DNA of 64,000 bases from Sinotaia quadrata (Eukaryota; Mollusca; Gastropoda; Architaenioglossa; Viviparidae): positions 115,989,973 to 116,053,972 of the forward strand of contig CM054180.1 of NCBI GenBank assembly GCA_028829895.1, in the 5' to 3' direction. Below the pieces are notes generated by a model that was not told the origin of the DNA, made no database searches, and worked only from the letters and a program-made list of their open reading frames with translations. Positions 23,901-36,654 of this stretch are shown in pieces (within the stretch, counting starts at the first letter, position 1; every line of letters starts with the position of its first letter). The position numbers were made by a program, and so were the translations under genes.

Positions 23901-26359
23901 GACCAGCCAATATGGACTGAGATCAAATGTTTTCATGCTGTAGAAAATCCTTTTGTCTAATCACCTGAATTTGGAGTGGAAAGAAGTCTGGTTATGAAAT
24001 GCAGCCATTAGTTAACTTACTGATTGAGAGAGAATGGACTTAGAAATATTTCATTCACTTTACTATTGATATGATATACTTGTGTTTTACATAGAGATGT
24101 ATTATATGAATAGACTATTACTTTTACAAATTGTGAACTAAAATGCTTGCGTGTAGTATGCTAAATACTTGACATTGTTTCTAGTAAACCTGTTCATAAA
24201 CTATTATGCTGTATGCATGTATCAGGCTAATAAATACTGTTGCAGGAAACTGTTAAGTTGACTTGAATGTTAAAAGGAATGGAGTTAAAACGGAATAAAC
24301 TGGAAACTTGCAGTTCGTTTCCTGATTATATTTTACAGAAAAAAGCAGCCTTTCCTTGTTTATCTGAATTCTGGTTTACTGATTATTATAAACCGCTATG
24401 ACCATTGTAGAAGTAAGAAGTATCTATTGCAGTGTATAAGTGTAAGGGATACTCTGCACTCCATTGATGTATGGTGGCAAAGTATGCTGATTACTTCAAG
24501 CAATTTCTGGTACAAGGAAGTTATTGGAAATTGCTACAATTGTTCTGCTTGAGGGAGCTATTATGGATGAGCGCCAGATTATCCTTGAGAGAATAGCAGC
24601 GAATCAGTGCTCTAAAACGTGAGGAGGGAAACATGTGGAATTGACGTGAACAATGAACTTGTAACTTTGTTACAAAAAGCGCACAAAAAAGATAAATGTG
24701 GCTTCTTGTATACAAGATTACATAGAAGCTATTATCACTTATCTCTGACGACTCCATTTCTGTTCTCTAATAAGAACTATCCTGTGATTTGTATCGATAC
24801 TAATCTATTGAATTGTTTGTAGGTTATAAGACTGTATAGATATTAAAATTATTCAAACATGATTTCGTGGAAATATTGATGTCAAGTAATATTTTTCATT
24901 GTATTTATTATATGTATATTGATTGATGATTTAATAAATTTATTGACCATCTTACATATATTGATGACCTTTTTTTTGAGAAGAAAGTGGGTGGATGGGA
25001 GCTTGCTAAATATAGATTAAAATACGGATTTATGTTTTTCTTTAGTATGACAGAAATAGTGTATGATGGTAAATGTGTCTTTAATGTTGTGGAAGAAAGA
25101 AAACGTTTACAGCGCCTTCATATCTGCCAAGTGAGTGAGACAAGTGATGTCTGCTAGAGAATTATTAACAATATAAATTATGATTTTCATCACTTGTAAT
25201 TAGTTATGTACAATTAATTAAGTAATAATCATAACCATTAACTAGGTGGTGTTGGCATCACAATTAGGGGAAAAAATCTTACTTTAGAATCCAGCAAGGG
25301 GAAATATTACAGCAAAATATTGTAGTATCTGCAAGATTAGAAGGTATATGATGGATTGGTATTGTTAATGATGCCTTTAATGATGTGAACATCAGTAAAT
25401 CTGATATTACCTAATATCTGATGATAATTTGTCAAACTGGAGATTCTTTGGGTACATAAATTCACTTTAATAAAACTTTACATTAAGTGTCTGACAAACA
25501 TTGATCCATTTTAACAAAATTTTATATTTAGTGTTGGCAAAGTATTGATCCATTTCAACAAAAAATGTACATTAAGCGTTTGACAAAGTGTTGATCCACC
25601 TTAACAAAACTTTACATTAAGCGTTTGACAAGTGTTGATCCACTTTAACAAAACTTTATATTAAGTGTTTGACAAGCATTGATGCACATTTACAAAACTT
25701 TACAGCGATAAGTATTTGACATGTGTTGGATTTCTTTCCCTTTTTCTTCTGTTTGTATGAATAAAGTAAGGATGTCCGATTACCAGTTCAACTTCAGAGG
25801 GCATTGGCAGCTGAGGCTGAAGCTTCCCGTGAAGCACGTGCAAAGGTAAGAATTATAAATCTTATTACAAACACATTGCCATGTTACGATCATAACACCA
25901 TAATTATCATTCTTTAGTAGTGTAAGGATTTGTTATAAACTGTAGGCACACTGAAAGGAACTGTAAGATTAAATGAAAGATTTAGTTATATTATTTAGAA
26001 AAAAATATTTATAATTGCTTACCATATAATCCATGCTGTGTTTTTTCATGTGGTTAAGTTTTGCAAGCCTTTTTTAAAAAATGAGGTGAGCGGAAGTTTT
26101 TCTTTGGTGGCAATAACCTTTTTTTTTTTTTATTGTTGAAAAGATAATTGCAGCAGAAGGAGAGCAGAAAGCCTCGCGAGCTCTGAAGGAAGCTGCTGAT
26201 ATCCTTATGGAGTCTCCTGCTGCAATCCAACTCCGTTACCTCCAGACACTTAATACCATTTCTGCTGAGAAAAATTCAACGATTATCTTCCCTATTCCTA
26301 TTGATTTCCTACAGGCTTTCTGCAACAGACAAGCAAAGGAATTCACTGTCATCTCTTGA
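12454..26359 (+). CDS. STOM: Stomatin-family protein (SPFH/band 7), seven exons, 5' end not found
   Basis: Membrane scaffold of the stomatin/MEC-2/podocin group. Such proteins insert a hairpin into the cytosolic leaflet, oligomerise and bind cholesterol and ion channels. Exons: 12454-12566, 15428-15500, 17609-17691, 19800-20003, 20226-20281, 25767-25845, 26144-26359. All junctions are GT-AG and all phases agree, giving 273 residues plus stop. In order: a short acidic N-terminal part ([11 protein letters not shown]), a hydrophobic hairpin with the conserved proline ([13 protein letters not shown]), then an SPFH domain with [57 protein letters not shown], then [32 protein letters not shown] and [16 protein letters not shown]. 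Length and motifs match animal stomatin (about 280-290 residues). The initiator methionine is upstream and unproven. A STOML family name is possible, but similarity is highest to stomatin itself. The C-terminal tail after PIDFLQ is not one I recognise. Confidence 0.96.
13675..13750. repeat. (AC)n microsatellite
   Basis: AC run with a few interruptions, in the first proven stomatin intron. Confidence 0.95.
14894..14955. repeat. (GT)n-(GA)n microsatellite
   Basis: GT run of about 20 units followed by a short GA run, upstream of the second stomatin exon. Confidence 0.95.
15428..15500 (+). CDS. STOM: Stomatin exon: start of SPFH domain
   Basis: Encodes [15 protein letters not shown] and the GGAKGPG turn, the start of the band 7 domain. 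Acceptor TTACTAG, donor GTATAT. A 37-bp-unit minisatellite begins about 20 bp after the donor. Confidence 0.95.
15520..15845. repeat. Minisatellite, about 37-bp unit, nine copies, beside a splice donor
   Basis: Units with GGCTAGGGTGTGTCTGCATT and ATTAATTATTATTAAT begin about 20 bp after the stomatin donor at 15501. Copies differ by short deletions. Confidence 0.9.
16370..17110. repeat. Degenerate minisatellite, about 45-bp unit
   Basis: Recurring TTCATTGGAAGACACAGACT and TTTTGCTTTCTGCCT motifs. An open frame at 17006-17278 arises from it and is not supported as coding. Confidence 0.6.
17609..17691 (+). CDS. STOM: Stomatin exon: SPFH core
   Basis: Encodes [20 protein letters not shown] and YDVPPQE, aligned without gaps to vertebrate stomatin. 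Acceptor GGGGGCAG, donor GTAAGA. It starts in phase with the preceding exon (G|GC) and ends on a codon boundary. Confidence 0.96.
19193..19387. repeat. Minisatellite, 29-bp unit, seven copies
   Basis: Unit GATTGTGGTACTTAGTCATC ATCAATCAA, almost perfectly repeated. Confidence 0.95.
19800..20003 (+). CDS. STOM: Stomatin exon: SPFH core
   Basis: 68 codons, from [17 protein letters not shown] through [19 protein letters not shown] and [19 protein letters not shown] to SMQ. Acceptor TTTTGTAG, donor GTAAAT. This is the most conserved part of the domain and the best single hit for a database search. Confidence 0.97.
20226..20281 (+). CDS. STOM: Stomatin exon: end of SPFH fold
   Basis: Encodes [18 protein letters not shown] and the first two bases of the next valine codon. 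Acceptor TCTTTCCAG, donor GTGAGT. The family's usual ST/LD start is CSLDE here. Confidence 0.95.
20849..20914. repeat. (GA)n microsatellite
   Basis: Nearly pure GA run in the stomatin intron that follows the exon at 20226-20281. Confidence 0.95.
22824..23776 (-). mobile_element. Possible solo LTR of a retrotransposon
   Basis: On the minus strand the block begins TGTAGCCCCTGTTAG and ends CTCCGCCACA, giving TG...CA ends. It is about 953 bp, less AT-rich in parts than its surroundings. An internal duplication of about 80 bp (23540-23690) lies in what would be U3, and AATAAAG with downstream GT-rich sequence near 23050 fits R/U5. No matching target duplication (ATTAG versus TGATG) and no primer-binding site or coding region are seen, so the call rests on layout only. 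Confidence 0.4.
24840..25260 (+). repeat. Dispersed repeat family A, forward copy in stomatin intron
   Basis: Contains ATATTGATGTCAAGTAATAT, AATAAATTTATTGACCATCT, GCTTGCTAAATATAGATTAA, CTTTAATGTTGTGGAAGAAA, GAGACAAGTGATGTCTGCTA and CATCACTTGTAATTAGTTAT, each with a reversed partner in 3.3-7.3 kb. Confidence 0.7.
25440..25720. repeat. Minisatellite, about 47-bp unit, six copies
   Basis: Repeated AACAAAACTTTACATTAAG and TTTGACAAGTGTTGATCCA, ending about 50 bp before a stomatin acceptor. Confidence 0.9.
25767..25845 (+). CDS. STOM: Stomatin exon: coiled-coil region
   Basis: Encodes [20 protein letters not shown] and REARAK, the Ala/Glu-rich helix used for oligomerisation in this family. Acceptor AATAAAG, donor GTAAGA. 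A 47-bp-unit minisatellite lies just upstream. Confidence 0.96.
26144..26359 (+). CDS. STOM: Stomatin terminal coding exon
   Basis: Acceptor after a T-rich tract. Encodes [52 protein letters not shown], then a 15-residue tail ([14 protein letters not shown]) and TGA at 26357-26359. Vertebrate stomatin ends shortly after PIDML with a different tail, so the end is divergent or lineage-specific. No GT donor is needed, since the frame closes cleanly. Confidence 0.94.
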   Translation: MIAAEGEQKASRALKEAADILMESPAAIQLRYLQTLNTISAEKNSTIIFPIPIDFLQAFCNRQAKEFTVIS

Positions 26360-26694
26360 TTCAGACTGTTGCATATTTCAAAAACATGGAATAATTTCAT
26401 TACATACTTTTAGGATTTTCATTACCTCATGCAGATATTGTACAATTTTGTGGACTGTGTGCAGTGAAAAATTCCGTAACAATCCAAGTAAACAACTACA
26501 ACAAAATGGATAAGTGTTTCTTGCCTCAAACCATTAAGAATGAGAATAGACAGTTAAAGAAAAAATAGTCATTAATCCGGAGTTTGGTCTTTCTTTTTTC
26601 ATCCACTCTGTACTCACACACATCCAAACCATGAAGCATGATAATAGACTTTTAAGAAAAGATAGCCACTCTTGGTGTCATCAGGACTTGAGAA

Positions 26695-27110
26695 TATATT
26701 ATAGCGTAAGTTAAATCTGCAGCTGTGTTTGTAAATCCTAATAAATGAGACAGCAAGCATGTAAGTGTTGAAGAAAATTTTATGGAGAGAACAAACCTGT
26801 TTTTTGAACATATCCTTTTATCATGGCTTAAAAAAAACAACACCCCAATCTTTATCACACAAACACTTTACACAAAACTTGTAATAACACATGATAACAC
26901 TGTCATTCTCAACACACCAAGACAGTTTTTACACAGCAATTTATATTTCCTAAAAATATATTTTCATTTATTTTTCAAACTATTACTTATAAAAGAATTA
27001 CTTTCTTGGCATAAATCACATTGGCGGCAAAGGTGAATCTTTCTTCATAGAATTTAAAAGACTACATTAAATCAAGCTTAATTATCTGAATTGTACACCT
27101 TCAAACTTAC
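26695..27110. repeat. Dispersed repeat family B, copy 1
   Basis: About 415 bp with a direct diverged copy at 28768-29185: TGCAGCTGTGTTTGTAAATC, CACAGCAATTTATATTTCCT, ATTACTTTCTTGGCATAAAT. It follows the stomatin 3' end. Confidence 0.8.
26740..26745 (+). terminator. Possible poly(A) signal for the stomatin gene
   Basis: AATAAA about 380 bases after the stomatin stop codon. It lies inside a duplicated repeat block (26695-27110), so it could belong to the repeat. No transcript evidence is available. Confidence 0.3.
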
Positions 27111-27132
27111 CTATAAACTCTGATTAATTAAT

Positions 27133-27258
27133 GCAGTAACTCAGAAAAGAGTGCTTATAGCTTTCTTCCAGTAACTCAGAAAAGAGTGCTTATAGCTTTC
27201 GTCCAGTAACTCAGAAAAGAGTGCTTATAGCTTTCGTCCAGTAACTCAGAAAAGAGTA
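27133..27258. repeat. Minisatellite, 35-bp unit, about 3.5 copies
   Basis: Unit CAGTAACTCAGAAAAGAGTG CTTATAGCTTTCGTC, nearly identical between copies. Confidence 0.9.
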
Positions 27259-27609
27259 GGCCTCTGTGACGACAGAAATCCTCTAAGGAATGTTTGTTGT
27301 TTTCAGAAAACTCTGATCTTATCATTCATTAACTCTTTAACTGCTACACATTTTTTTCAGCGGCTAGTCTGTCGTTATGAGAGGTTTAGAAATAAGTGCC
27401 AATTAAATACATGGAGTGCGTGTTCTTTGAAATTTTGTTTGTACACTCGTGATTATTAATAAGATTTCCATATAGGCCTTTAAAAGCAAACAAAGATTTG
27501 TATATTAGGTTTATTAATAAGTTTTTAATCATATGAATATTTTAAAATAATGACTTCTGTGTTTATATTTATTAATAAGCTTATCACATTAATTGTTCTT
27601 TGTATTTGT

Positions 27610-27735
27610 AGGTGTGACACGTGCGCTACTTAGTTAATGAAGATAATTATTTTTTAATTAATCTTTCATAACTAATTTCAATTAATGAGAATATTAATTT
27701 TATTTTATTAATGATCCTCCAACAGACACTATAAA
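27610..27735 (-). repeat. Dispersed repeat family A, partial inverted copy
   Basis: GAATATTAATTTTATTTTAT followed by TAATGATCCTCCAACAGACA is the reverse of the copy at 55525-55690. Confidence 0.75.
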
Positions 27736-28767
27736 TTGCAGGTTAGTGCTATCAGAGAATAGTAATGGAGTTATTAGTCCACGCTCAGTACATGTTCCTG
27801 CCTGGAATGTCTTGATTCTGACCATTGTCCAATGTGCTTTTCAGAAACAGAAAAAATTTGATACAAACTTTTATGTTTCTCTTGGACCTTGTGCACATAC
27901 AGTAAAGATTTTATTGTAAAGGGAGAGTATCCAATGAACAACTGTTACACTTAAAACAAAAAGAAAATGATAATTAGTGTCCATAGAGTTTTAAGTTTGT
28001 GTATTCTTGCCACAAACCATTATACATGAGAATAGAGAAGAGAGTTAGGGCAGCTACCAATTCAGGAGTTTATCACGCAGAACACACTCAAACAAGGACT
28101 ACAGAATTTCCACCCACTTTATTCTGCTTCATTAGCATAAAATAAACAAATATGTCTTGTAAATTTTCTTTTTAAAATTTATTTAAAGATTAATATTTTC
28201 CTTGAAAAAAAACTGTATTCAACATTACCATTTCTCTATAATTTGTTATGAAAATTGTTTAAAAATCTGACTTGATTGGTGTCTGGATAACTGACAAATG
28301 ACTTGATTGTTTGGCTTCTGACTGAATGGATGACTGACAAATTTATTCTTTATGTTCTGGATTTTTTTCACTTTTATTTTATTGCATTTAAAAGAAAATC
28401 TTAAAGACATTGAAGAAATTAATTCATTAAATGATTACTTGATTTATTAGATATTTTGGGGGTTTGCTTCTTCTGAAGTGACTTTTCCCATTGCCATTAC
28501 TGCATTGGTTTTAATTTTGTTTCATTTTCACAGTGAAAATCTTTGTGGTTGTAGGGTTTAGGAATGAATACATGTGAACTTGTTCAGATAACTGCACCCC
28601 TAAATTACAGAGCATAAGGTACTGTGTCCATTACTTAAAAAATATTTTGTTGAAGATTTTAATTGAAGCAGCTATAATTATTAAAATACTGTGGTATGTT
28701 TTATCAGCTATAATTATTGAAATACTGTATTAAGTGGTATAAAAGCATTTGAAAACAAGTAATCACA

Positions 28768-29185
28768 TAAGATTAATTTGCAGCTGTGTTTATAAATCCT
28801 GCAAATGAGAAAGCATGCACATAGGTACCATAGAAAGTTCTAGGGATGGCAAGATCAGACATTTTTGTTCCTCTTTTCATGGCATAAAAAAAAATCTTTC
28901 TCACACAGACACCATACACATAACACAGGATGATGTACTCCTGTTGTAAAAACATACTGATGCAGTCATTCTCAAAACATGTCAAACAACACTTTGAAAG
29001 CAGCCTTTTCACAGCAATTTAATTTCCTACAAATATATTTTCATATAATTTTTAAAGTACAGTATTGCTTATAAAACAATTACTTTCTTGGCATGAATCT
29101 CATAGACAGGTCAAAGATAAATCTTCCTTCAAAACTTTAAAGCATATTAGAATTTAAAAGATTACTTGAAATCAAATATCTTAAC
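28768..29185. repeat. Dispersed repeat family B, copy 2
   Basis: Same orientation as copy 1, about 2.07 kb downstream: TGCAGCTGTGTTTATAAATC, CACAGCAATTTAATTTCCTA, ATTACTTTCTTGGCATGAAT. Confidence 0.8.
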
Positions 29186-32100
29186 ATGAATCATAATCCT
29201 TTGGACTTTCTTTAATTAATATAAAATTTATTTAATAAATATATAAATATTGAGGACATAAAAACACAGTAGTTTGCATTTACATAAGCATCACAATTAA
29301 ATACTATTGGAGAAACATGTAAGCAGGACATTAGATTAATACACAGACAAGTGCAGACTAAATATTGTTCAAGAGGTAGACTACAAGAGTTTGTGCTACT
29401 AAGCCTGCACTTTTCAAGCAAAGAAAACCTCCCATTCCCAACCCAAACTCAGAATGTTTACAATAACACATAACAGTAATAGTAATAATAACATTCATAA
29501 TAATAACAGTAACCTCAATGGTGTTATTTTATAAAGTAAATTAATATTTTTTTTATTCAAAGTTCTTGCAACATGTCTCTTCATTTAATAATTCAGACAA
29601 ATGTACATGTTACTGTTTGGGAAAACTAACATGCACTAATTTGTACAGTTCGCCCATTCATTCCTAGACTATTTCTAAATCATTATCAGACTTGTTTATA
29701 TTTACAGAAAGTAGAGTACAAATGAAAATGGCAAATACAATGTGACACCTTCCAGCACAAACACGCTCATGTACATGAGAAACACAAAGAAAGAAAGATT
29801 TTTGTTATAAAAGAAGAAATCAAACAAATACAGAGAAGGATTTTACAATATGCTACAAAAATTCTGAGTGAGCAAACATGGAAACAATGCAATGTATATA
29901 ACAGAAACTAGTAACAGTTCAAACTATGCATAATACCCCTTTGAAAAAACACAAGTCTGTAGCAGTGTCCAATACTGACATCAGAATTTTCAGTGTTAAT
30001 ATATAGCCTCATTTAAACATCCGTTGGCAAAGCAAACACGTTCTGCTGTCTGTTAAAATCATAGACAGTAACATGAAAAAAATATTATACAATCTAGGCA
30101 GACTCTGAGTACATGTAACTGGACTTTGATCAGTAAAAGTTCATATTCATGACGTGTCAAAATTAATTTATTACTCTGTTTTGAACATCACTTACTATTC
30201 TGTTGGCTGTGTTCATGTTCATGTTCAGAAATGACGTTGCTATAATGGCAGTTGTTAGAGGTCATCAGTTTGCAACTTATTTGGCTTCATGCGAAATTGA
30301 AAATATCCTTAATTTTTAATAAGTGTATTTAAATCATTTGCTGAAATATGGATGCTTTTAATTTCAAAATAAATAACATTGGATAACTGTGCTTAAATAA
30401 GATAATGGCTCAGTATCAAGGTAAGTAGATATGTCAATTTTCTTTGGATCAACTTTGTTTCTTGTGATAAATTACTGGGAGTAAATTCTTAAAATATACA
30501 TAACCCTAAATAGAAGTTTTGCTTCATGGAAATAATTAGGAATTTAAATTTTTTACTAAAATAGTATTTTCATTCAAAAGATCCTTGAAAAATGCTGTCA
30601 CGTCTTAGATTTTTTTTTGGAAAAGGATATAAATCCACTGAGTGCAGTGATGATCAGAGATCCAATTTCTACAGAAAACAATGTATAGTACAATGATCGT
30701 TGGTGACCCATTACAAAAATTTAAATATGAAATAATGCTAAACAAAAATTGTTCAGTTCAAAAGATAGCCTTCTGTACCTATAGAGTTAATTTACCCTTC
30801 CCCCCAATATATATTACAAGTATTATATGCGTTAATTATTTTTTAAATTACACCCTGTGATGAGAGTCACCAGTACATTTAAATATTTCTGCTTTTTATC
30901 GTTTCCAGTGAATTTGCATTTAATTTACAATAACAGATGCAAAACAAAACAAAACAAAACAAAAAAAAATCACTACAAATAAACACCATCACAAAACATG
31001 CTGCTAAGTAAAATGTTACTGGTCTTAAAATACCAAACAACTTAAAAAGACTTTAACAATTATACTAATTTATAACAATTATGCTAGACAAAACATTAAC
31101 TCATGCCATCTTCCACCTTCTGATACAGCAACTTTTCTTTTTCTTTTCAGGTTGCCGTAATATATACGATTGAAAAATAAACTATATACAAACTCAATTT
31201 CTGTTTCTGGTGAGTAACTTTTGAGTAAGGCCCCTTTCCTATTATGCATACCCTTTCCCCCCAACCCCCATAAAACAACTAATATATTTTAACCATCCAG
31301 AGTTAAAAAAATAAACTGGCTATATGCACATCTTGTCATGCATTAAATGCAAGCACATGGAATGATCATGTGTGATCACAGCAGCAGACAGAAAGGCATC
31401 AGACCATGACGACTTAAAAATAAAATCTTTATCAAATAATATACATCTGCAAAAAATTAAATAAGTGTAAAGATTGTTCCTTCATATTCATGTCATTACT
31501 TGCCATCACATTTTATTTTCATTCAGCATGCATCCAGTTCCAATGGTACATTAGGGTGCTTTGAAAACAAATTACCTATTAAACAATTTTACACATATTT
31601 ACAGACAATCCATTAAAATGCTTGGGATGCCACCGAAAGAGTAATGACTCTATGAAGACAATGCTATTTACAAAAAAGAATGTTTAAAAACATGAAAAAT
31701 GGTAATCTCGGAGACGGTACAATAAATAAAAAAATAAAATACAAACATCTAAGCCACCACAAATTTATCTATAAACCTAATAGTGCTGAAAGTTGCACAA
31801 TATTATAAAAAAAACATTATTTTAAAATGCAGAAATTTACACTGACATTTTGAAAGAATTCATGCAATAAATATAAATTGTCAGTACGACTGGAAAATGT
31901 GCCACAAATGTTTACTATGTTAGATCAGTGACTTCATAAACACTATACCAATCCACTTAAACATGGGAGGAAAACAACAGTCTAATATAGCGAGAGATCT
32001 TATAATTTAAAATGTAATGAAACATACTGAAATATGCAGTAGACATTTGATTATCCAGGAAGGAGAATCACCAACTAACCAAAATCTTTGTTAATCCACT

Positions 32101-35100
32101 GTTGATATAACATATGTAAGCAAAGGCAACTCTTTAAGATAACAATGTAGGTAAACTAACTTATTTACTATTTGTGGGAGGAGTGCTTCCAGCTTAAGTT
32201 AATTGATTACTTTTCTTCTATCATTCTTCAGGACTAGATATTTTTTTGTGTGTGTTTTACAGAAAAGAAAAAACTGTTTTGGAGAATGAAATTATAATGA
32301 TTGAAAGGGTTAATCTCTTACCTGGGAGAGGATTGTCCAGTTACAGCTTAATTACTTTGAAAGTACATATATCATAAAATGAAAATCTTTGAGAACTGAG
32401 ACAAACAAATGTATAACACTAAATGACTTAAGTGATATTAAACAAAGTGGTCTTCTCTCAAATATGTCTGCCTAATACTGCCAACACAATTTAATGAACA
32501 CAGAAATTCTAATCAACTCCTTCAATGTCATGAACAGGTAATGAAATATGACTAACTTGTCCTACAACACAAGCAAAGACTCATTTTAATGTTCTCTTCA
32601 TTGTTCTGCTTAATTTTAAACTGTACAATTTTCTTTCTTTCTTCATAATACAATATTTCTCCCTTTATTTCAATTGATTCCCTGAGCAGCAGTTTCTGCC
32701 AATACATTTAAGTACCACCTGCAGGCCATTATGTCACCATCTTGAATTAATCACAAAGTAACACTGGATAAACAGCCAGCCAAAGGATTAAGAGTTACAA
32801 CTTGTAATCTTTATCAGATATAACCAACTTATTCTTTTCATATAAATAATAATACAAGTAAATAAGAGACTAACATACAAAAAATATGATCATTGCATAT
32901 AACCTGAAACTGAAGATTGTGACCATAATGAAATGGGCTGACAATGAGCCAAGCAAGTTAACAAGACAGGCCACAGCTATATTAAGTCAAACTTTGAATG
33001 TAATTAGCAGGAGTATTTCTAAAGTTTTAAAACCTCAAGAGCAGGGTGCAGTCTCTATCTGAAACTAAGTTCAATGAATTATGTTCAAAATTCACAGCAC
33101 TGGGTAGAGCAACCAAAGACAGCATGCCATGCAAAAAAGAAAAGAAAAGAAAAATAAAACACGTAGGCAATTGGTGACTGTATGAAACAATTCATGGTTA
33201 GCAATAATTCTAACAAGAACAAAATTAAATTTTTAGAAAATAGTTTAGTAAGCTTGGTAATAAAAATTTAAAAAATATAAAGTACAATGATTGATATTTA
33301 AAAACTCAAATGTGTACTAAAAGAAAAGAAAAATGTATCTAGTTTTATATTCATTTATTGTGTTTTAAAAAAGAATTGAGATGGTTATTTTCAATTTACT
33401 GTTTATGAGTTGGTTTTGAAAATGCCCTATTTTGCATTTGCACACCAGCAGTTGACTGTTATTTTTACCATTTAATATCTTTCAAATAATAAAGTGTAAA
33501 CATTATGAACAGCTGTATCACCACTAATATAAGTATCAATTTGTGCTTAGTGTTGAGTCTGTATTAACAATAAGAATAGAGTAATAATATATGCAAATAT
33601 GTACAGAAAAATAAAATAATGCAAATAAATCAGAAATATATTTGAGTAAACAAATGGAATAGATATTAAGTAGCACAGTGAAAAAAATTATAGGAAACAT
33701 GTATTTAGACAATAAAATAACTACATTGTGCTGAAATTAAAAAAAAGGTAAGATATAACTTGATTCACAACAAAGAGACACATTCATAGGATTGGGTGTT
33801 AAAAGATTGGTGTTAACCAAAGGTAATTTTGCATAGAAAACATAAAGGGGGAAATTTGGGAGGCAAAATTTATGGGAAGTAATGATTATTTATGCAATAT
33901 TTTAAAACACCACCCCTCTCCCCCCCCTCAAAAAAAAAGTATTCAAGGTCAAAGCCAATAACACCAGTAGTAGTATTTTAATGAGGGCAGTGATACAAAC
34001 TAAATTTTATTCTTTCATTATAAATGATTTTAACATGAAAGATTGTAAATCAAAGCAATAACTTTCACAACACAAAAGACAAAAAAAATATCTGAAGAGA
34101 AATTTCTTTCCTCCAAACTCTGTAACTCTAATTACAGTGATTGATGAATTACACTTTTCACGGCAACAAACCGCCTTGTGACAATGGTTATTGACAGATC
34201 TACAGCACATAGTGTTAATTTCACAGCTACACTAAGGGAGCAAACAATGCATTAGCTGTTAAATTTTTCTTTTTTAGATTAAAAGACACCAAAAGTTTTG
34301 GAAAATGTTTATTAAATGAATTTGATGGGGTTAAGCTTTTGCTGGCATATGGTAGCTTTTAACTGTTTAACACCGAGATGACTAACTTTTTAATAATGCA
34401 AGTAATTCCAACTTGATGATTAGATTAAAAATGAACAAAAACAACAACAAAAACCAATAAACAAAAATCCAATAAAATTCTAAAATTGCATTCATAATTG
34501 AATAGATTAAAAAAAAAAGTCTATTAAAATTACAAAATTAAATTCACAACGGAAAACCACGATGAAGAAAATTCTCAACATTTAAAACACTACACATCTA
34601 AAGCAGACAAATAAGTACATAACATTCACTGGTACAACAACCAATGGTCTAGCCTAAATTATGACGGAATGTTTATTGAATGATAAAATCAGAACTGGAT
34701 AGGTTCAACATTTCTAGCAGTAGTGATTCTCTCTCCTGCCAGTGGTGATTCTGTGGAGTACAAAAATGCTTTATACTAAACAATGCCACATCTATTGTGT
34801 GTAGTGGACTCGTGATGAGGTTGGGATCAACTATTTCTATGCACTGTGACATTCAGTCTTGAGAGAATGCATGACATGAGGGAAAGAAAATGAGTATTAC
34901 TTGTGAGAATTAACATATCTGAATGCACGTGCTGGGGGTACCATAATTTCACTGTAGTTATAGAAAAGTCGAAAGATGACTTCAAACTAATGTGCTTCAA
35001 GTGGACAGGACATCAGCAATGATTTTTGCTACAATACATCCAAAATGAAGTTCTCAGTATTTGGACAAAGAAGTGTAGTTTGGATGAGTTCACTGCAGTT

Positions 35101-36654
35101 TTCACAGAAAATCTGTAGCCATTGGCAGGCCAGTCAATGCCATTATTTTAGTATCATAAACACAATTTAATAACCGTAGCATCATCATATCTTTCTTGCA
35201 GGTGAATGCATGTAATATATGGGCTGAATCTGCCTCCCTTCCTCCAAGTACAGGGTAAAAGCATCCACACACAAAAAAGAAAAAAATAACGTACCAATAT
35301 CCACAATATAGCTTTCAAGAAGTAGGTAAAAATAAGGTTTTTACAGCCAGGGAGCCAATGGCATAAAAGTTTGTTTGCAGGCCCCCCTGAAGAAACCATA
35401 TGGAGTGGTATTATATAATGAATGATGCTTTTTTTAGACAACTTCCCTACCCCCAACAAAAAAAATAAAACCAAACCCAAAATAAATGTCCCCCTCCCCA
35501 AAAAGAAAAACAAACACTAGAAGAACAACACCCCCTCAACAAAAACAAAAAAAAAATCCCAACCAAAAACAACAAAAAACCCTACCAAATAAGAACCAAC
35601 TAACCAACCAAACCCCAAAGCACACATTAAATTTTAAAAAAAATTTGAATTCATCACCTTGTTTATCAGCCAGAAATTACTTTTATCATTCTCTCTAAAT
35701 AATGGAGAAAAACAAACAGAAAGGACCCCATAATACTGATTGCACAGTCAGAACCATTAGAATTAACCTGACACTGCTTGATTAAGAATAAACATATTCC
35801 TTCAGATGTTCTGTGATATTCTCTTTTTTGTTTTTGCAGCAATGTGTGGGTTAATTCGCAAAGGAACTTCATTTAACAGATTACTTACTAAAAAAAACAA
35901 AAAAAATCTCCAACAACAGCATCCCCACCCTCAAAACATGTTTGAGAGACAGGATGGGTGGAACAATTCAGATTTAGGTGATGGCATCAGGGGTTACTGA
36001 GATGTAAAAAGAAAAATATTTTCAAGATTTCCATGGAAATAAACAGTAAAATGATCTGAAAAGAAAACTGTTATAAAACTTACAGGTGTGAAAAATACAC
36101 TATTTCCAACTAACATTTTTTCTTTGTTTTATTGCTGTTTTTGTGGTTGTTGTTCTGGTAACTGCAAGTTTATGTTTTAAAATTAATACAACTATTAAAT
36201 GGATCTAATGGTTTTTGAGTGACTGAAAGATCAACGACCTCCTGATCAAGCCTGAGAGGGTTGTGCATGTTAATAATTTTACCTAGCACCCTCAAATGAT
36301 TTTTATAAAAGGAAAATTTGAATAAGAAAATCAAACTGAAACAACAGGAAACTATAATCTCTGTAAACTCACAGATAATACAACATTTGGCCATTATGCT
36401 CATTACTGCAATATACTACAACAATTGGCCATTATGCTTATGGCTGCAAAGTGCTGATATATGTATATGAAACCATATAAAAATTACATATGCACTCAGG
36501 TTTTCACACATACACACACACACACACACAAACCATTAACTAACAATCTATCACTATCATGAAAAACAATCCTAAAAATCTGAAGAAGGGAAAAATTGTA
36601 TCCACACATATGTGTATAAAGAGATATAAATACACGTAGGTGTACATTAAGAAT

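Larger units (their letters stand above)
26360..36654. other. Convergent 3' region between stomatin and GAPVD1
   Basis: About 10.3 kb between the two stop codons. It holds the stomatin 3' UTR and the GAPVD1 3' UTR (minus strand) of unknown lengths, family B repeats, a 35-bp minisatellite, a family A fragment and long AT-rich unique sequence (29.2-35.1 kb). The A/C-rich block at 35450-35640 is low complexity. No exon or RNA gene is supported. Confidence 0.6.
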
